Assembly: GCF_014858005.1 (NCBI RefSeq)
Contig: NZ_JACYOT010000001.1
Location: forward strand, 248,001-312,000
Source: Propioniciclava soli
Lineage (GTDB): Bacteria; Actinomycetota; Actinomycetes; Propionibacteriales; Propionibacteriaceae
Reading direction: 5' to 3'
DNA: 64,000 nt
The translations under genes and the position numbers were made by a program. Below, piece after piece: positions 25,040 through 33,736 of this stretch (positions are counted from its first letter, which is position 1; the number at the start of each line of letters is the position of its first letter). The notes beneath the pieces are model-generated. The model was given only the letters and a program-made list of their open reading frames with translations. It was not told the origin of the DNA and did no database searches.

Positions 25040-26652
25040 GCACCGCCAGGGCGGCAGCCCGGTGGCGCCACCTCGGTGAGCGCGGCTGGACCCACGACGG
25101 ACGCCTGGGGCTGCGACTCATCGTGACGAGCTGCCTGACCACGATCGTGGTCGGGTTGCTGGGCCCGTCGCCGGTCACGTTGAACGTCGGGCCGGCGTCC
25201 AGCCCGCTGCCGCCCTGGTTCATCCCCACCGAGGTGGGGGAGCGCCTCGGGCTGCCGCTCTCGGAGTGGGTCGTGGTGCCCGCGCTGTGGGTGGGTCTGT
25301 TGGTGGGGGCGGTCGGTCTGCTGGTGTGTTGGCGGGCGATCGAACTGGGCTGGCGTCCGTCCATCCACCGCCTGTTCGGCCTCGGTGCGGCCCTGACGGT
25401 GGGCACCGCGCTGGTGCCGCCGCTGACCAGCGCCGACGTGTTGATGTATGCCGCCTACGGCCGGCTGCAGCGCCAAGGCCTGAACCCCTACCAGATCACG
25501 CCCGCGGAGATCTTCCGGCAGTCCTACGACCCGGTGTTGGTGTGGACCGAGCGGCCGTGGCAGGACACGCCGAGCGTGTACGGCCCGATCGCGTCGGCCA
25601 CCCAGTGGCTGGCCAACCTGCTGGGCGGCGACTCGATGCACGCGGTCGTGTTCTGGCTGCAGGTGATGAACACCGTGCCGTTCCTGGTGATCTGTGCGGT
25701 GATGATCAAGCTGGCTCACGGCAACGCCGCGGTGCAGACGCGCTCGGTGCTGTTCACCGTCCTCAACCCGCTGCTGATCTGGGCTGTGATCGCCGGCGCG
25801 CACAACGAGGCGCTCACGTTGGTGTTCGCCGTCATCGCGCTGTGGTTCGTGCGGCGCTCGGCGTTCGTCACGGGCATCTTCATTGGGCTGGGCGGCGCGG
25901 TCAAGGTGTCGTTGGTCTTCTACGGTCTGGCCCTCATCTGGGGCTACCGGCACGACTGGCGCAAGGTGGTGGCCCTGTGCGCCGGGGCCCTGCTGCCCAT
26001 CGCCATCCTCTACGGGGTGTTCGCCCCCGAGGCGCTGCTCGCCGCGGGCCGCAACACCGGGTACATGTCGGGCGGCTCCTGGGCGCCGTGGCTGCACCAG
26101 GTGCTCGCCTGGATCCTGGGCCCGGGGCCCGCCTTCAGCATCACCGCGGCCGTCGCCTGGGTGGGGCTCGTGGTGATCGCCTGGATGCTCTCCCGCGTGC
26201 TGCCCTGGCACCCCGCCCCCGGGGCCATCGGCCCGGCGGAGCGGGATCCGCTCACCATTGCGCTCCGCACGGCGGTGATCCTGTGCACCGCCTGGCTCGT
26301 GACGTCGCCGTACACGCTCGCGTGGTACGACCTCATCGTCTGGGTGCCGCTGGCGCTCATGGTGCCGAACCGCCTCGACTGGCTCCTCGTGCTGCGCGGC
26401 ACCGCGCTGAGTGTGGCCTACGTGACGGGGCGCACCGTGGGGTTCAGCGACGAGATGCTGTTCCTCGGGGCGGTGGTCGTCCGCGACACGCTGTGCACCG
26501 CGGTGCAGTGGTTCGTGCTGGCGGCGATCATCCACTGGTTTTGGACGCGGAACCGGCAGTGGCCGTCGCGCGCCTTCGTCGCCGGCGGTGTCGCCGACCT
26601 GCTGCGCGGGACGGCCCGGCCCCCGCGCGTGCGGGCGGTGCGGCGGCCCTAG
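25036..26652 (+). CDS. GT-C membrane glycosyltransferase (MptB-like)
   Basis: 538 aa with about 12-13 membrane helices. It has the polyprenol-phosphate-mannose-dependent alpha-1,6-mannosyltransferase look: S-A-D-V-L-M-Y-A-A-Y-G-R and N-P-Y in the first lumenal loop (D being the expected catalytic acid), W-x-D-T-P-S-V-Y-G-P-I, and A-H-N-E-A in a later loop. GTG 25036 overlaps the SLH gene's TGA (GTGA), so the two are translated together. It may glycosylate the surface protein or build the wall glycan; the acceptor is unknown. Confidence 0.75.
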   Translation: MSTARAAARWRHLGERGWTHDGRLGLRLIVTSCLTTIVVGLLGPSPVTLNVGPASSPLPPWFIPTEVGERLGLPLSEWVVVPALWVGLLVGAVGLLVCWRAIELGWRPSIHRLFGLGAALTVGTALVPPLTSADVLMYAAYGRLQRQGLNPYQITPAEIFRQSYDPVLVWTERPWQDTPSVYGPIASATQWLANLLGGDSMHAVVFWLQVMNTVPFLVICAVMIKLAHGNAAVQTRSVLFTVLNPLLIWAVIAGAHNEALTLVFAVIALWFVRRSAFVTGIFIGLGGAVKVSLVFYGLALIWGYRHDWRKVVALCAGALLPIAILYGVFAPEALLAAGRNTGYMSGGSWAPWLHQVLAWILGPGPAFSITAAVAWVGLVVIAWMLSRVLPWHPAPGAIGPAERDPLTIALRTAVILCTAWLVTSPYTLAWYDLIVWVPLALMVPNRLDWLLVLRGTALSVAYVTGRTVGFSDEMLFLGAVVVRDTLCTAVQWFVLAAIIHWFWTRNRQWPSRAFVAGGVADLLRGTARPPRVRAVRRP

Positions 26653-26661
26653 ACTGCTGCG

Positions 26662-27579
26662 GTGCTCGGATACTTCGGCCCTGCGGGAACCTTCACCCAC
26701 CAGGCGCTGCGGCGCATCACGACGGAGGAGGCGCTGCCGTTCGCCACGGTGCCACGGGCGCTGGACGCGGTGCGCGACGGTGAGGTGACCGCCGCGCTGG
26801 TGCCGATCGAGAACTCCGTCGAGGGCGGCGTCACGGCCACGCTGGACAACCTGGCCTCGGGGCGTCCGCTGGTGATCGCGCAGGAGGTGATCATGCCGGT
26901 GTCGTTCGTCTTGGCGGTGCGGCCCGGCACGGCGCTGGGTGACGTCCGCCGCGTCCTCACCCACCCCCACGCCCACGCGCAGACGCGGGCCTGGGTCGCC
27001 GGCCACCTGCCCGGTGCGCTCGTCACCGAGGGGGGCTCGACGGCGTCCGCCGCCCAGGAGGTGGCCGATCCCGAGAGCCGGCATGACGCGGCGATCTGCG
27101 CCGCCGTGGCCGCAGAGCTCTACGGGCTGGAGGCGGCGGCGTCCGACATCGCGGACAACACGGACGCCGTGACGCGCTTCGTGCTCGTCCGGCTACCGGG
27201 GGAGACGCCCGCGCCGACGGGGGCCGACAAGACGACGCTGGTGGCCTACATGCACGCCGACCGCTCGGGCGCCCTGCTGGAGATCCTCGAGCAGTTCGCG
27301 ATGCGCGGGGTGAACCTGACCCGTATCGAGAGCCGCCCGACGAAGAAGGCCTACGGCGAGTACTGCTTCTCGATCGACGCGGAGGGGCACGTTGGCGAGC
27401 CCCGCATGCGCGGCACGCTCAAGGGGCTGCACCGGGTGTGCCGCGAGGTGACGTTCTTGGGCAGCTACCCGCGCGCCGACGGCGTCCGCCCCAAGATCGC
27501 CCGCGGCTTCACCGCGGCCGATTACGACGCCGCCGAACACTGGATGGACGACCTGCTCGGCCGCCCGCACCGCGCCTGA
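26662..27579 (+). CDS. pheA: Prephenate dehydratase
   Basis: Makes phenylpyruvate for phenylalanine synthesis; 305 aa. PDT domain begins G-Y-F-G-P-A-G-T-F-T-H-Q-A-L and carries the catalytic T171-R172-F173. An ACT domain follows (about 190-270) with the E-S-R-P phenylalanine-binding motif, implying feedback inhibition by Phe. No chorismate mutase domain, as usual in actinobacteria. GTG 26662 lies 6 nt after a TAGACT -10 (26650-26655), so the message is probably leaderless. Confidence 0.92.
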   Translation: MLGYFGPAGTFTHQALRRITTEEALPFATVPRALDAVRDGEVTAALVPIENSVEGGVTATLDNLASGRPLVIAQEVIMPVSFVLAVRPGTALGDVRRVLTHPHAHAQTRAWVAGHLPGALVTEGGSTASAAQEVADPESRHDAAICAAVAAELYGLEAAASDIADNTDAVTRFVLVRLPGETPAPTGADKTTLVAYMHADRSGALLEILEQFAMRGVNLTRIESRPTKKAYGEYCFSIDAEGHVGEPRMRGTLKGLHRVCREVTFLGSYPRADGVRPKIARGFTAADYDAAEHWMDDLLGRPHRA

Positions 27580-27583
27580 GCGC

Positions 27584-29155
27584 TTACGACCGGGGTGTGC
27601 TGGCCGGTGTCATCACGCGCACGGCGCCGGGGACGATGGTGGCCTCCAGGCGGCGGCACTCGCCGACGGCGTCGCCGTCGAGCTGGTAGGCGACGGGCTC
27701 GGACGTCTCGATGACGAGCGTCTTCGCCTGGGCGCGGTGGACGCCGCGGGTGTCGGACTTCGTGAGCATGCTCGTGGCCATGGCGGCCCATTCGCCCACG
27801 TTCTGGGGGGTCGCGACGAGGATGTCGAGGAGCCCGTCGTCGGGGCTCGCGTCCGGGGCCACGTCGAGCTGGCCCTGGATCTGGCCCACGTTCGCGATGA
27901 GCACCATGGAGGCCGTCACCTGTTCGGGGGTCTTGGTGTCGGCCTCCAGGCGCGCGTCGAACGGCGGCCGGTTGAGCGCGTTCGCGGCGGCGACCACGTA
28001 GGCGGCGGGGCCGACGACCTTCTTCAGGTCCTCGTTCGTGTCACCCATGATCGCGGCGTCGGTGCCCATGCCGGCCATCACGGCGGACGCCTCCGCAGCC
28101 TGGTCGTCGGCCTTGATCTCGACGAGGTCGATGGTGCGGGGCGTGCCGTCGAAGGCCGTGGTGAGCGCGTCGGCCATGTCGAGGGGGACGTGCAGGTTGC
28201 GGGCCAGGAGGTTGCCGGTGCCGGCGGGCAGAATCGCGACGGGTGTCGAGGAGCCCGACATGGCGCCGCACACGGCGCGCACGGTGCCGTCCCCACCGGC
28301 CACCATCACCAGGTCGGCCTTGCGCCGCAGGGCGCGCCGGGTGGCGGACTCGCCGGGGTTGTCGGCCTCGGTCTCCAGCCACAAGGGCACCTGCCAGCCG
28401 CGCTCGGCGCACTCGCCCTGCACGTGGCGGCGGAAGACGACGGGGTCGGGGATCTTCGTGGGGTTGTAGATGACGGCGGCCAGGCGGGTGGGCTTGTCGT
28501 CCTTGGTCGCGGCCCGCGTGAGCTCCGGGAGCTTGCCCACGTGAACGCCGGCGAGGGCGAGAGCCAGCGAGGCCAATGCGCCCCCGAGGAACCCGCCGCC
28601 GATGATGTCGGTGAGGTGGTGGGCGCGCAGGGCCCAGCGGTCGTAGGCGATGAACCACCACACGATCGTCAGGCCGCCGGCCGCGAGCCAGATGAAGAGG
28701 TGACGCTGGCGAACGAGGATCAGGCCGGCGACGAGCAGGACGCACAGCACGGTGAGGGCGGCCATGTGCGCCGAGGGGTAGGAGTACCCCTCGGCGGTGA
28801 TCAGCGGGGGCACGCCGGCCGGGCGGGGCCGCGCGAAGAGGGCCTTGAGGCCCTGGTAGGCGCCGAACGTGAACGGGATGGCCAGGCCTGCGGCCCAGGC
28901 GAGGTTGTTCAGCCGGCGGCGCGAGGCCCAGAACGCCAGGAGGGCCAGCCCGACGAACTGGACGACCGGCACGGTCACCACCGCGATCGCGGCCAGCACC
29001 TGACCCCAGGGCGAGGCCGGATCGACGCCCGGGCCATCGGAGAGTGCGTCCAGACCCGCGAGCGCCGACGTGCCCAGGGTCAGCCACGTCCACAGGATGA
29101 ACAAGGCGGTCGTGACAAGGAAGAACACGTGGGCGGGGCCGATCTTCGCGCGCAT
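27584..29155 (-). CDS. PAP2 phosphatase-diacylglycerol kinase fusion protein
   Basis: 523 aa. N-terminal half: about six membrane helices with the PAP2 signature K-x6-R-P (K-A-L-F-A-R-P-R-P), P-S-A-H and a later R-A-H-H-L-T-D. C-terminal half (about 235-523): lipid-kinase domain with G-G-D-G-T (about 286-290) and G-T-G-N. Such fusions exist in actinobacteria, but the two activities are formally opposed, so the substrates are probably different lipids (for example undecaprenyl-PP versus a lipid alcohol). Ends 4 nt from the convergent pheA stop; starts 95 nt from the divergent serS. Confidence 0.85.
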   Translation of the reverse strand: MRAKIGPAHVFFLVTTALFILWTWLTLGTSALAGLDALSDGPGVDPASPWGQVLAAIAVVTVPVVQFVGLALLAFWASRRRLNNLAWAAGLAIPFTFGAYQGLKALFARPRPAGVPPLITAEGYSYPSAHMAALTVLCVLLVAGLILVRQRHLFIWLAAGGLTIVWWFIAYDRWALRAHHLTDIIGGGFLGGALASLALALAGVHVGKLPELTRAATKDDKPTRLAAVIYNPTKIPDPVVFRRHVQGECAERGWQVPLWLETEADNPGESATRRALRRKADLVMVAGGDGTVRAVCGAMSGSSTPVAILPAGTGNLLARNLHVPLDMADALTTAFDGTPRTIDLVEIKADDQAAEASAVMAGMGTDAAIMGDTNEDLKKVVGPAAYVVAAANALNRPPFDARLEADTKTPEQVTASMVLIANVGQIQGQLDVAPDASPDDGLLDILVATPQNVGEWAAMATSMLTKSDTRGVHRAQAKTLVIETSEPVAYQLDGDAVGECRRLEATIVPGAVRVMTPASTPRS

Positions 29156-29249
29156 GCCCCCAGTGTGGCACCCGGGGCCGACAGTCCGCGTGACGGGGCC
29201 CGTTCTGGACGCGCCGTGGCGCCGGCGTCCGGCGATAGACTCGGGGACC

Positions 29250-30524
29250 GTGATCGACCCGAAGATTCTGCGCACCGACCCCGACCGCATCCGCCGCAGC
29301 CAGGCGGCGCGCGGTGAGTCCGTCGAGCTGGTGGACGAGCTGCTGGCCGCCGACGAGCGTCGCCGCGAGCTGATCGCCACCTCCGAAGGGCTGCGGGCCG
29401 AGCAGAAGGCGTTGTCGTCGCGCATCCCGCGGGCCCAGGGCGAGGAGAAGCAGGAGCTGCTCGGCCGCACCCGGGAGCTGTCGGCCGAGGTCAAGGAGGC
29501 CCAGGCCGAGGCGGAGCGGGCGAAGGAGACCTACGAGACCCTGATGGGGGCGCTGGGCAACCTGGTGATCGACGGCGTGCCGACCGGTGGCGAGGACGAC
29601 CTGTACGTCATCGACACCTGGGGCACGCCGCGCGACTTCGCGGCCGAGGGGTTCACCCCGCGCGACCATCTCGAGATCGGCGAGCTGCTCGACGGCATCG
29701 ACATGGAGCGGGGCGCGAAGGTGTCGGGTTCCCGCTTCTACTACCTCAAGGGGCAGGTCGCCCAGCTCGAGTTCGCGTTGCTGCAGCACGCGATGGCCAA
29801 GGCGGCGTCGTGGGGGTTCACGCCGATGATCGTGCCCTCGCTGGTGAAGCCCGAGGCGATGGCGGGCACCGGCTTCCTCGGCCAGGCGGCCGAGGACGTC
29901 TACCACCTCGAGCGCGACGACCTGTATCTCGTCGGTACCTCCGAGGTGGCGCTGGCGGCCTACCATGCCGACGAGATCCTGCCCGCCGAGACCCTGCCGC
30001 GGCACTACGTCGGCTGGTCGTCGTGCTTCCGCCGTGAGGCCGGCGCCTACGGCAAGGACACGCGCGGCATCTTCCGCGTCCACTGGTTCGACAAGGCCGA
30101 GATGTTCGTCCACTGCGCCCCGGAGGACGCCGAGGCCGAGCACGCGAAGCTGCTGGGCTTCGAGAAGGAGTTCATCGAGTCGCTGGAGATTCCCTACCAG
30201 GTGCTCGACGTGGCGTCGGGCGACCTCGGCTCGTCGGCCGCCCGCAAGTACGACTGCTACGGCTGGCTGCCGACCCAGGAGCGCTACCGCGAGATCACGT
30301 CGACCTCGAACTGCACCGAGTTCCAGGCCCGGCGGCTCAACATGCGCATGAAGGACGCCGACGGCACCCGTCCGCTGGCCACGCTCAACGGCACGCTGTG
30401 CGCCATGACGCGCACGATCATCATGATCCTGGAGAACCACCAGCAGGCCGACGGCTCCGTCCGGCTGCCCGAGGCGCTGCGGCCCTACTTCGGCGGCCGG
30501 GACGCCCTGACCCCGGTCGGTTAG
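29250..30524 (+). CDS. serS: Seryl-tRNA synthetase
   Basis: 424 aa. N-terminal coiled-coil arm (about 30-105, E/A/R-rich), then a class II core: F-R-R-E-A-G[17 protein letters not shown] (motif 2 and its loop) and a final [10 protein letters not shown] (motif 3 with class II Arg). H-W and N-G-T-L-C differ from the E. coli H-Q and N-G-S-A pattern but are known from actinobacterial SerS. GTG 29250 lies 8 nt after TAGACT (29236-29241), probably leaderless. The two serine tRNAs in the window are not linked to it. Confidence 0.93.
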   Translation: MIDPKILRTDPDRIRRSQAARGESVELVDELLAADERRRELIATSEGLRAEQKALSSRIPRAQGEEKQELLGRTRELSAEVKEAQAEAERAKETYETLMGALGNLVIDGVPTGGEDDLYVIDTWGTPRDFAAEGFTPRDHLEIGELLDGIDMERGAKVSGSRFYYLKGQVAQLEFALLQHAMAKAASWGFTPMIVPSLVKPEAMAGTGFLGQAAEDVYHLERDDLYLVGTSEVALAAYHADEILPAETLPRHYVGWSSCFRREAGAYGKDTRGIFRVHWFDKAEMFVHCAPEDAEAEHAKLLGFEKEFIESLEIPYQVLDVASGDLGSSAARKYDCYGWLPTQERYREITSTSNCTEFQARRLNMRMKDADGTRPLATLNGTLCAMTRTIIMILENHQQADGSVRLPEALRPYFGGRDALTPVG

Positions 30525-30530
30525 GCGCTC

Positions 30531-30589
30531 GGCGGCAGGGGTTTGGCGGTCCGGGGCTTGGTGGCAGGGTCTTGGCGGCAGGGGTTTGG
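30531..30589. repeat. 16-bp direct repeat pair downstream of serS
   Basis: GGCGGCAGGGGTTTGG occurs at 30531-30546 and again at 30574-30589, 43 nt apart, in a G-rich stretch. It begins 7 nt after the serS stop and lies just before the symmetric array. No coding signal is seen between 30525 and 31008. The repeat pair may be slippage-prone sequence or part of the array's larger unit. Confidence 0.7.
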
Positions 30590-30612
30590 GCCGATCGGGG
30601 CGTCGTGGCCAT

Positions 30613-30762
30613 CACGTGGCGCCCGCTGGCCCCACGTGGCGGGGTTGCTGATCACGTGGCGCAGCGGGGCTCACGTGGCGGGCCTTGCACGGCCCTCCAG
30701 GTGAGCCGCGCTGCGCCAGGTGGGATTGAGGTGCGCCAGGTGGCGATGCCGAGCGTGGGGTC
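30613..30762. repeat. Symmetric 9-mer array, locus A
   Basis: CACGTGGCG occurs at 30613, 30633, 30653 and 30672. After a 14-nt centre GGCCTTGCACGGCC (30681-30694), inverted boxes start at 30695 (CTCCAGGTG), 30714 (CGCCAGGTG), 30734 (CGCCAGGTG) and 30754 (a degenerate CGTGGGGTC). The whole is symmetric about 30687.5. Spacing is 20, 20, 19, 23, 19, 20, 20. The inner spacers also pair (CAGCGGGGCT with AGCCGCGCTG, 9/10); outer spacers do not. A further out-of-phase CGCCAGGTG is at 30769. It lies between serS and the HNH gene with no gene inside. Any small frames read through it are products of the repetition. Confidence 0.9.
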
Positions 30763-30982
30763 GACGTTCGCCAGGTGAGCCGGGCTGAGCCACGAGGAGC
30801 CGCCGCCGGTGCTGGTTGCCGTGCCTGGGGCCAGGGGCTCCGGCGGGTCGCGATGGGCAACATGTGAGTGCGGCTCTCGCTCTCCCCGCGCTCATTCGAC
30901 GCCCCCGATCGCTTTTCGCAATGAGACGATCACCGGTCTCGCCCCGGCCGCGGGCAGGGAGATGCTCATGCGCTTGCAGGAA

Positions 30983-30998
30983 TCGAACACAGGTGCTA
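30983..30998. promoter_or_regulatory. LexA/SOS-box-like site before the HNH gene
   Basis: TCGAAC-ACAG-GTGCTA. The actinobacterial LexA consensus is TCGAAC-N4-GTTCGA; the left half is perfect and the right half matches 4 of 6. It ends 10 nt before the ATG. DUF222/HNH (13E12-type) genes in mycobacteria are known to carry such boxes, which supports the reading. Confidence 0.55.
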
Positions 30999-31008
30999 AT
31001 CGAGAGTC

Positions 31009-32526
31009 ATGAGCCAGTCCCGCACCTCTATCGCCGCATCCATCGCGGTGGTGCCGGCTGTGCTCTCGGATGCCTACAGCGCGTTCGAGCATGCCCACGC
31101 GGCGAAGCGGGCCGACGAGGTGGCCGAGTTGATCGCGCTGTGCCGCGTCTGCGACGCGTACGCCATTTCCGACACCACGGTCGTGGAGGGTTGCGAGCGC
31201 CTGGTGCGGTTCGGCGGCGACGGGACGCCGGAGGTGGGGGAGTTCGTGGTGGCCGAGCTCGCGGCGCTCATGCGGTGCGGCACCGATACGGCCCGGGCGC
31301 AGGTGCGCCGAGCTCTCAACCTGCGGCATCGGCACCCCCAGCTGTGGGAGGCGACGGTCGCGGGCCTCGTGCCCGTGTGGCAGGCGTTCCTCGTCACGGA
31401 CGCCTGCGCGGGCCTCGCGCAGGATGCCTGCCTGTGGGTGGACGCGCAGGTCGCCATCGCTTCGTGCCTGCAGCCCTTCCCCCGGGTGATGCGCCAGGTC
31501 GAGGGCTGGGTGCTCGCGGCCGATCCGGCTGCGGCCGCTGAGCGCGCAGCACAGGCGGAGAGCAGCCGCTACGTCCGCGTGGAGGGCATCGTGGACGGCG
31601 CGTGCGGCGTTTCGGCGCGGCTGAGCGCGGGAGACGGCCTCGCCCTCGATGATGCGCTCACGGTCGTCGCCGCCGCGCTTCCCGTCGTTGAGGACCATGA
31701 GGTGCGGCGCGCGACCGCCTTGGGCGTGCTGGCGCGCGCCGTCCTCGGCCAGGACGCGCTCCTCGCACCAGAGGTGCCCGCGGAAGAGCTGCCCACGGCA
31801 CAGGGGTCCACTTCAGAGGCGCCCACGTCAGAGGCGCCCTCGGCACTGGTGCTCGCAGCAGCGGCCCCCTCGGCAGTGATGCTCGGAGCAGAGCGGCCCG
31901 CCACCGCTGCCCACGACGGTTTGGCAGTGCTCGGTCGTCTGGGTGATCACCTCACGGCAGGGCAGCCACGCCGGGCGACGGTCGTCGTCCACATCAACCG
32001 CGTCGACCTGCCGGCCCCCGAGCGTGGGGTGGCCGAGGTGGAGCGGTGGGGCCATGTGCTCGCCTCGCAGGTGCGCGAGGTGTTGTCCGGTTGTCAGGTG
32101 ACGGTGAGGCCGATCCTTGATCCGGAGGCGCTCGCTCCCTCGGACGCCTACGAGGTGCCCGAGGTAATGCGGTTCGCGCTCCACCAGCGCAATCCGGTGG
32201 ACGTCTTCCCCTTCGGGACGCGCGCCGCTCGGGCCTGCGACACCGACCACACCCAACCGTTCGACGCCGGGGCGCCACCCGGGGCTGGGCAGACGAATCT
32301 CACCAATCTCGGGCCGCTCGCCCGCTTCAGCCATCGAGTGAAGACCCACGGTGGTTGGCAGGTGACCCAGCCGACGCCGGGGACGTATTGCTGGCGCAGT
32401 CGCGCCGGCTATGAGTACACCGTCTCGGCGGCCGGCACGGTGATGGCCCGGCGGCCCACTGCGCCGGGTGACCGGTGGTGGTTGCGCGAGGAGCCGCCGC
32501 CGCTGGAACCCGAACCCCCCGCCTGA
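31009..32526 (+). CDS. HNH endonuclease signature protein with DUF222
   Basis: 505 aa. DUF222 covers about 20-370, interrupted by a Ser/Ala/Pro/Glu-rich stretch (about 245-290). The C-terminal HNH part has D-T-D-H (about 411-414), N-L-T-N-L-G-P-L and H-R-V-K-T-H-G-G-W; the upstream C-x2-C zinc pair seen in many relatives is absent. Proteins of this class (13E12 repeat family) are often multicopy and SOS-induced in actinobacteria; function unproven. A LexA-like box lies directly upstream and the symmetric array 246 nt upstream. Confidence 0.85.
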   Translation: MSQSRTSIAASIAVVPAVLSDAYSAFEHAHAAKRADEVAELIALCRVCDAYAISDTTVVEGCERLVRFGGDGTPEVGEFVVAELAALMRCGTDTARAQVRRALNLRHRHPQLWEATVAGLVPVWQAFLVTDACAGLAQDACLWVDAQVAIASCLQPFPRVMRQVEGWVLAADPAAAAERAAQAESSRYVRVEGIVDGACGVSARLSAGDGLALDDALTVVAAALPVVEDHEVRRATALGVLARAVLGQDALLAPEVPAEELPTAQGSTSEAPTSEAPSALVLAAAAPSAVMLGAERPATAAHDGLAVLGRLGDHLTAGQPRRATVVVHINRVDLPAPERGVAEVERWGHVLASQVREVLSGCQVTVRPILDPEALAPSDAYEVPEVMRFALHQRNPVDVFPFGTRAARACDTDHTQPFDAGAPPGAGQTNLTNLGPLARFSHRVKTHGGWQVTQPTPGTYCWRSRAGYEYTVSAAGTVMARRPTAPGDRWWLREEPPPLEPEPPA

Positions 32527-32537
32527 GGAAGCCCCGG

Positions 32538-32561
32538 CCCCCTGCGTGTGAGCGCAGGGGG
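32538..32561. terminator. Hairpin between the HNH gene and corA
   Basis: CCCCCTGCG (32538-32546), loop TGTGAG, CGCAGGGGG (32553-32561): perfect 9-bp stem, 11 nt after the HNH stop and before the convergent corA stop. It can act for both genes. Confidence 0.75.
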
Positions 32562-32649
32562 GCGCTGTCATGCCCGCGCCCTGAGCCACGTCACCCACTG
32601 AGCCACTCGGTCAGGGGGCCATGCAACTCAGCCACGCTCGTGCGCGTCA

Positions 32650-33621
32650 TCACAACCAGTCGCGGCGGCGGAAGGCGACGTAGAGCGCCAGGCTGCAGAC
32701 GAGGATCAGGGCGGCGGACAACCACAGGCCGAGCGGCTGCCCGTCGCCGGGGAACGGGATGTTCTGCCCAAACCAACCCGTGATCGCCGTGGGGACGGCG
32801 ATGATCGCGGCCCAGCCCGCCAGCTTCTTCATGATCGTGTTGAGGCGCGCGTCGGTGAGGGACAGGTTTGTCTCGAAAGCGCTCGTCACCAGGTCGCGCA
32901 AGGACTCGGTCCACTCCGAGGCGCGCAGCACGTGGTCGTACAGGTCGTCGTACCAGGGCCGCAGGACGGGGGCGTCCGTGCCGGGGTGCCGCAGCAGCCC
33001 GCTCACGACCTCCCGCATGGGCAGCACGATGCGGCGCAGAGCGACGAGATCCTTGCGGAGGGCGTAGACGGATCGCGCGAACGCCGTGCTCGTGGGCCGG
33101 TCGTCGAACAGCGTGTCCTCGATGGCCTCCAGGGCGTCGTCCAGGGTCTGGATCGCGGCGAAGTGGCCGTCCACCACCGTGTCGAGCAGGCCGTGCACCA
33201 GCCCGCCTGCGCCGGCCGCGAGCAGGGCGGGGCTGTCGTCCCAGCGTTGCTCGACGGCGCCGATGTCGAAGGTGTCGTCGAGCCGGATCGTCACGAGCGC
33301 GTGCGGGAGCATCCAGCCCGAAACCCGGCTGAAGCCGAGCCGCGTCCCCTCGCGGTGCACCGCGTAGACGGTGAAGAACACGTGCGACTCGTGCCGGATC
33401 AGTTTGGGGCGCTCCTTGGGGGCGAGGGCGTCCTCCACCGCGGTGACGGGCAGGCCCAGCTCCTCCGACACCTCCGCCAGCTCGGACGCCTCGGGCGCGA
33501 GCAGGTCGACCCACACCAGGGTGTCCGGGTCGTGCGCGGCCGTCACGAGGTCATTGCGCGTGATCGTGTGCTCGACCGCCACGCCGTCGCGCCACGTGCG
33601 GGCCGAGACCAACGAATCCAT
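32650..33621 (-). CDS. corA: CorA-family magnesium/cobalt transporter
   Basis: 323 aa. A large cytoplasmic domain with a long helix (about 150-255) precedes two C-terminal membrane helices. The pore-entry signature, usually Y-G-M-N, reads F-G-Q-N here (about 284-286 for G-Q-N). Variants at the Met are known in the wider family (ZntB has G-I-N), so ion selectivity is uncertain. No Mg2+ riboswitch is visible in the 115 nt between its start and the divergent DUF4921 gene. Ends in basic R-R-R-D-W-L, typical for CorA. Confidence 0.83.
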   Translation of the reverse strand: MDSLVSARTWRDGVAVEHTITRNDLVTAAHDPDTLVWVDLLAPEASELAEVSEELGLPVTAVEDALAPKERPKLIRHESHVFFTVYAVHREGTRLGFSRVSGWMLPHALVTIRLDDTFDIGAVEQRWDDSPALLAAGAGGLVHGLLDTVVDGHFAAIQTLDDALEAIEDTLFDDRPTSTAFARSVYALRKDLVALRRIVLPMREVVSGLLRHPGTDAPVLRPWYDDLYDHVLRASEWTESLRDLVTSAFETNLSLTDARLNTIMKKLAGWAAIIAVPTAITGWFGQNIPFPGDGQPLGLWLSAALILVCSLALYVAFRRRDWL

Positions 33622-33736
33622 GCACCCATCTTCCTGCCGCCCCGTCCCGACCGGGGGTGCGACGCGGCGTGCGCGCCGCCCCGGGGTCGGAGGTGGCCGC
33701 GCTAGCGTGGCGTCCGTGGCCGGAGTGAGGAGCCCG

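Noticed and set aside
29156-29249. T-box leader upstream of serS
   Set aside because: Only 95 nt are available and the message appears to be leaderless (TAGACT 8 nt before GTG).
30613-30762. CRISPR array
   Set aside because: Repeat units are 9 nt at 20-nt pitch, the second half is inverted, spacers are about 11 nt, and no cas gene is present. This is not CRISPR architecture.
30612-30863. Small open frames over the array at locus A (and at 49866-50120 over locus B)
   Set aside because: Their similar peptides come from reading the same repeated boxes; there is no ribosome binding site and frames occur on both strands.
33622-33736. Mg2+ riboswitch upstream of corA
   Set aside because: The 115-nt gap to the divergent gene contains no recognisable M-box or ykoK structure.
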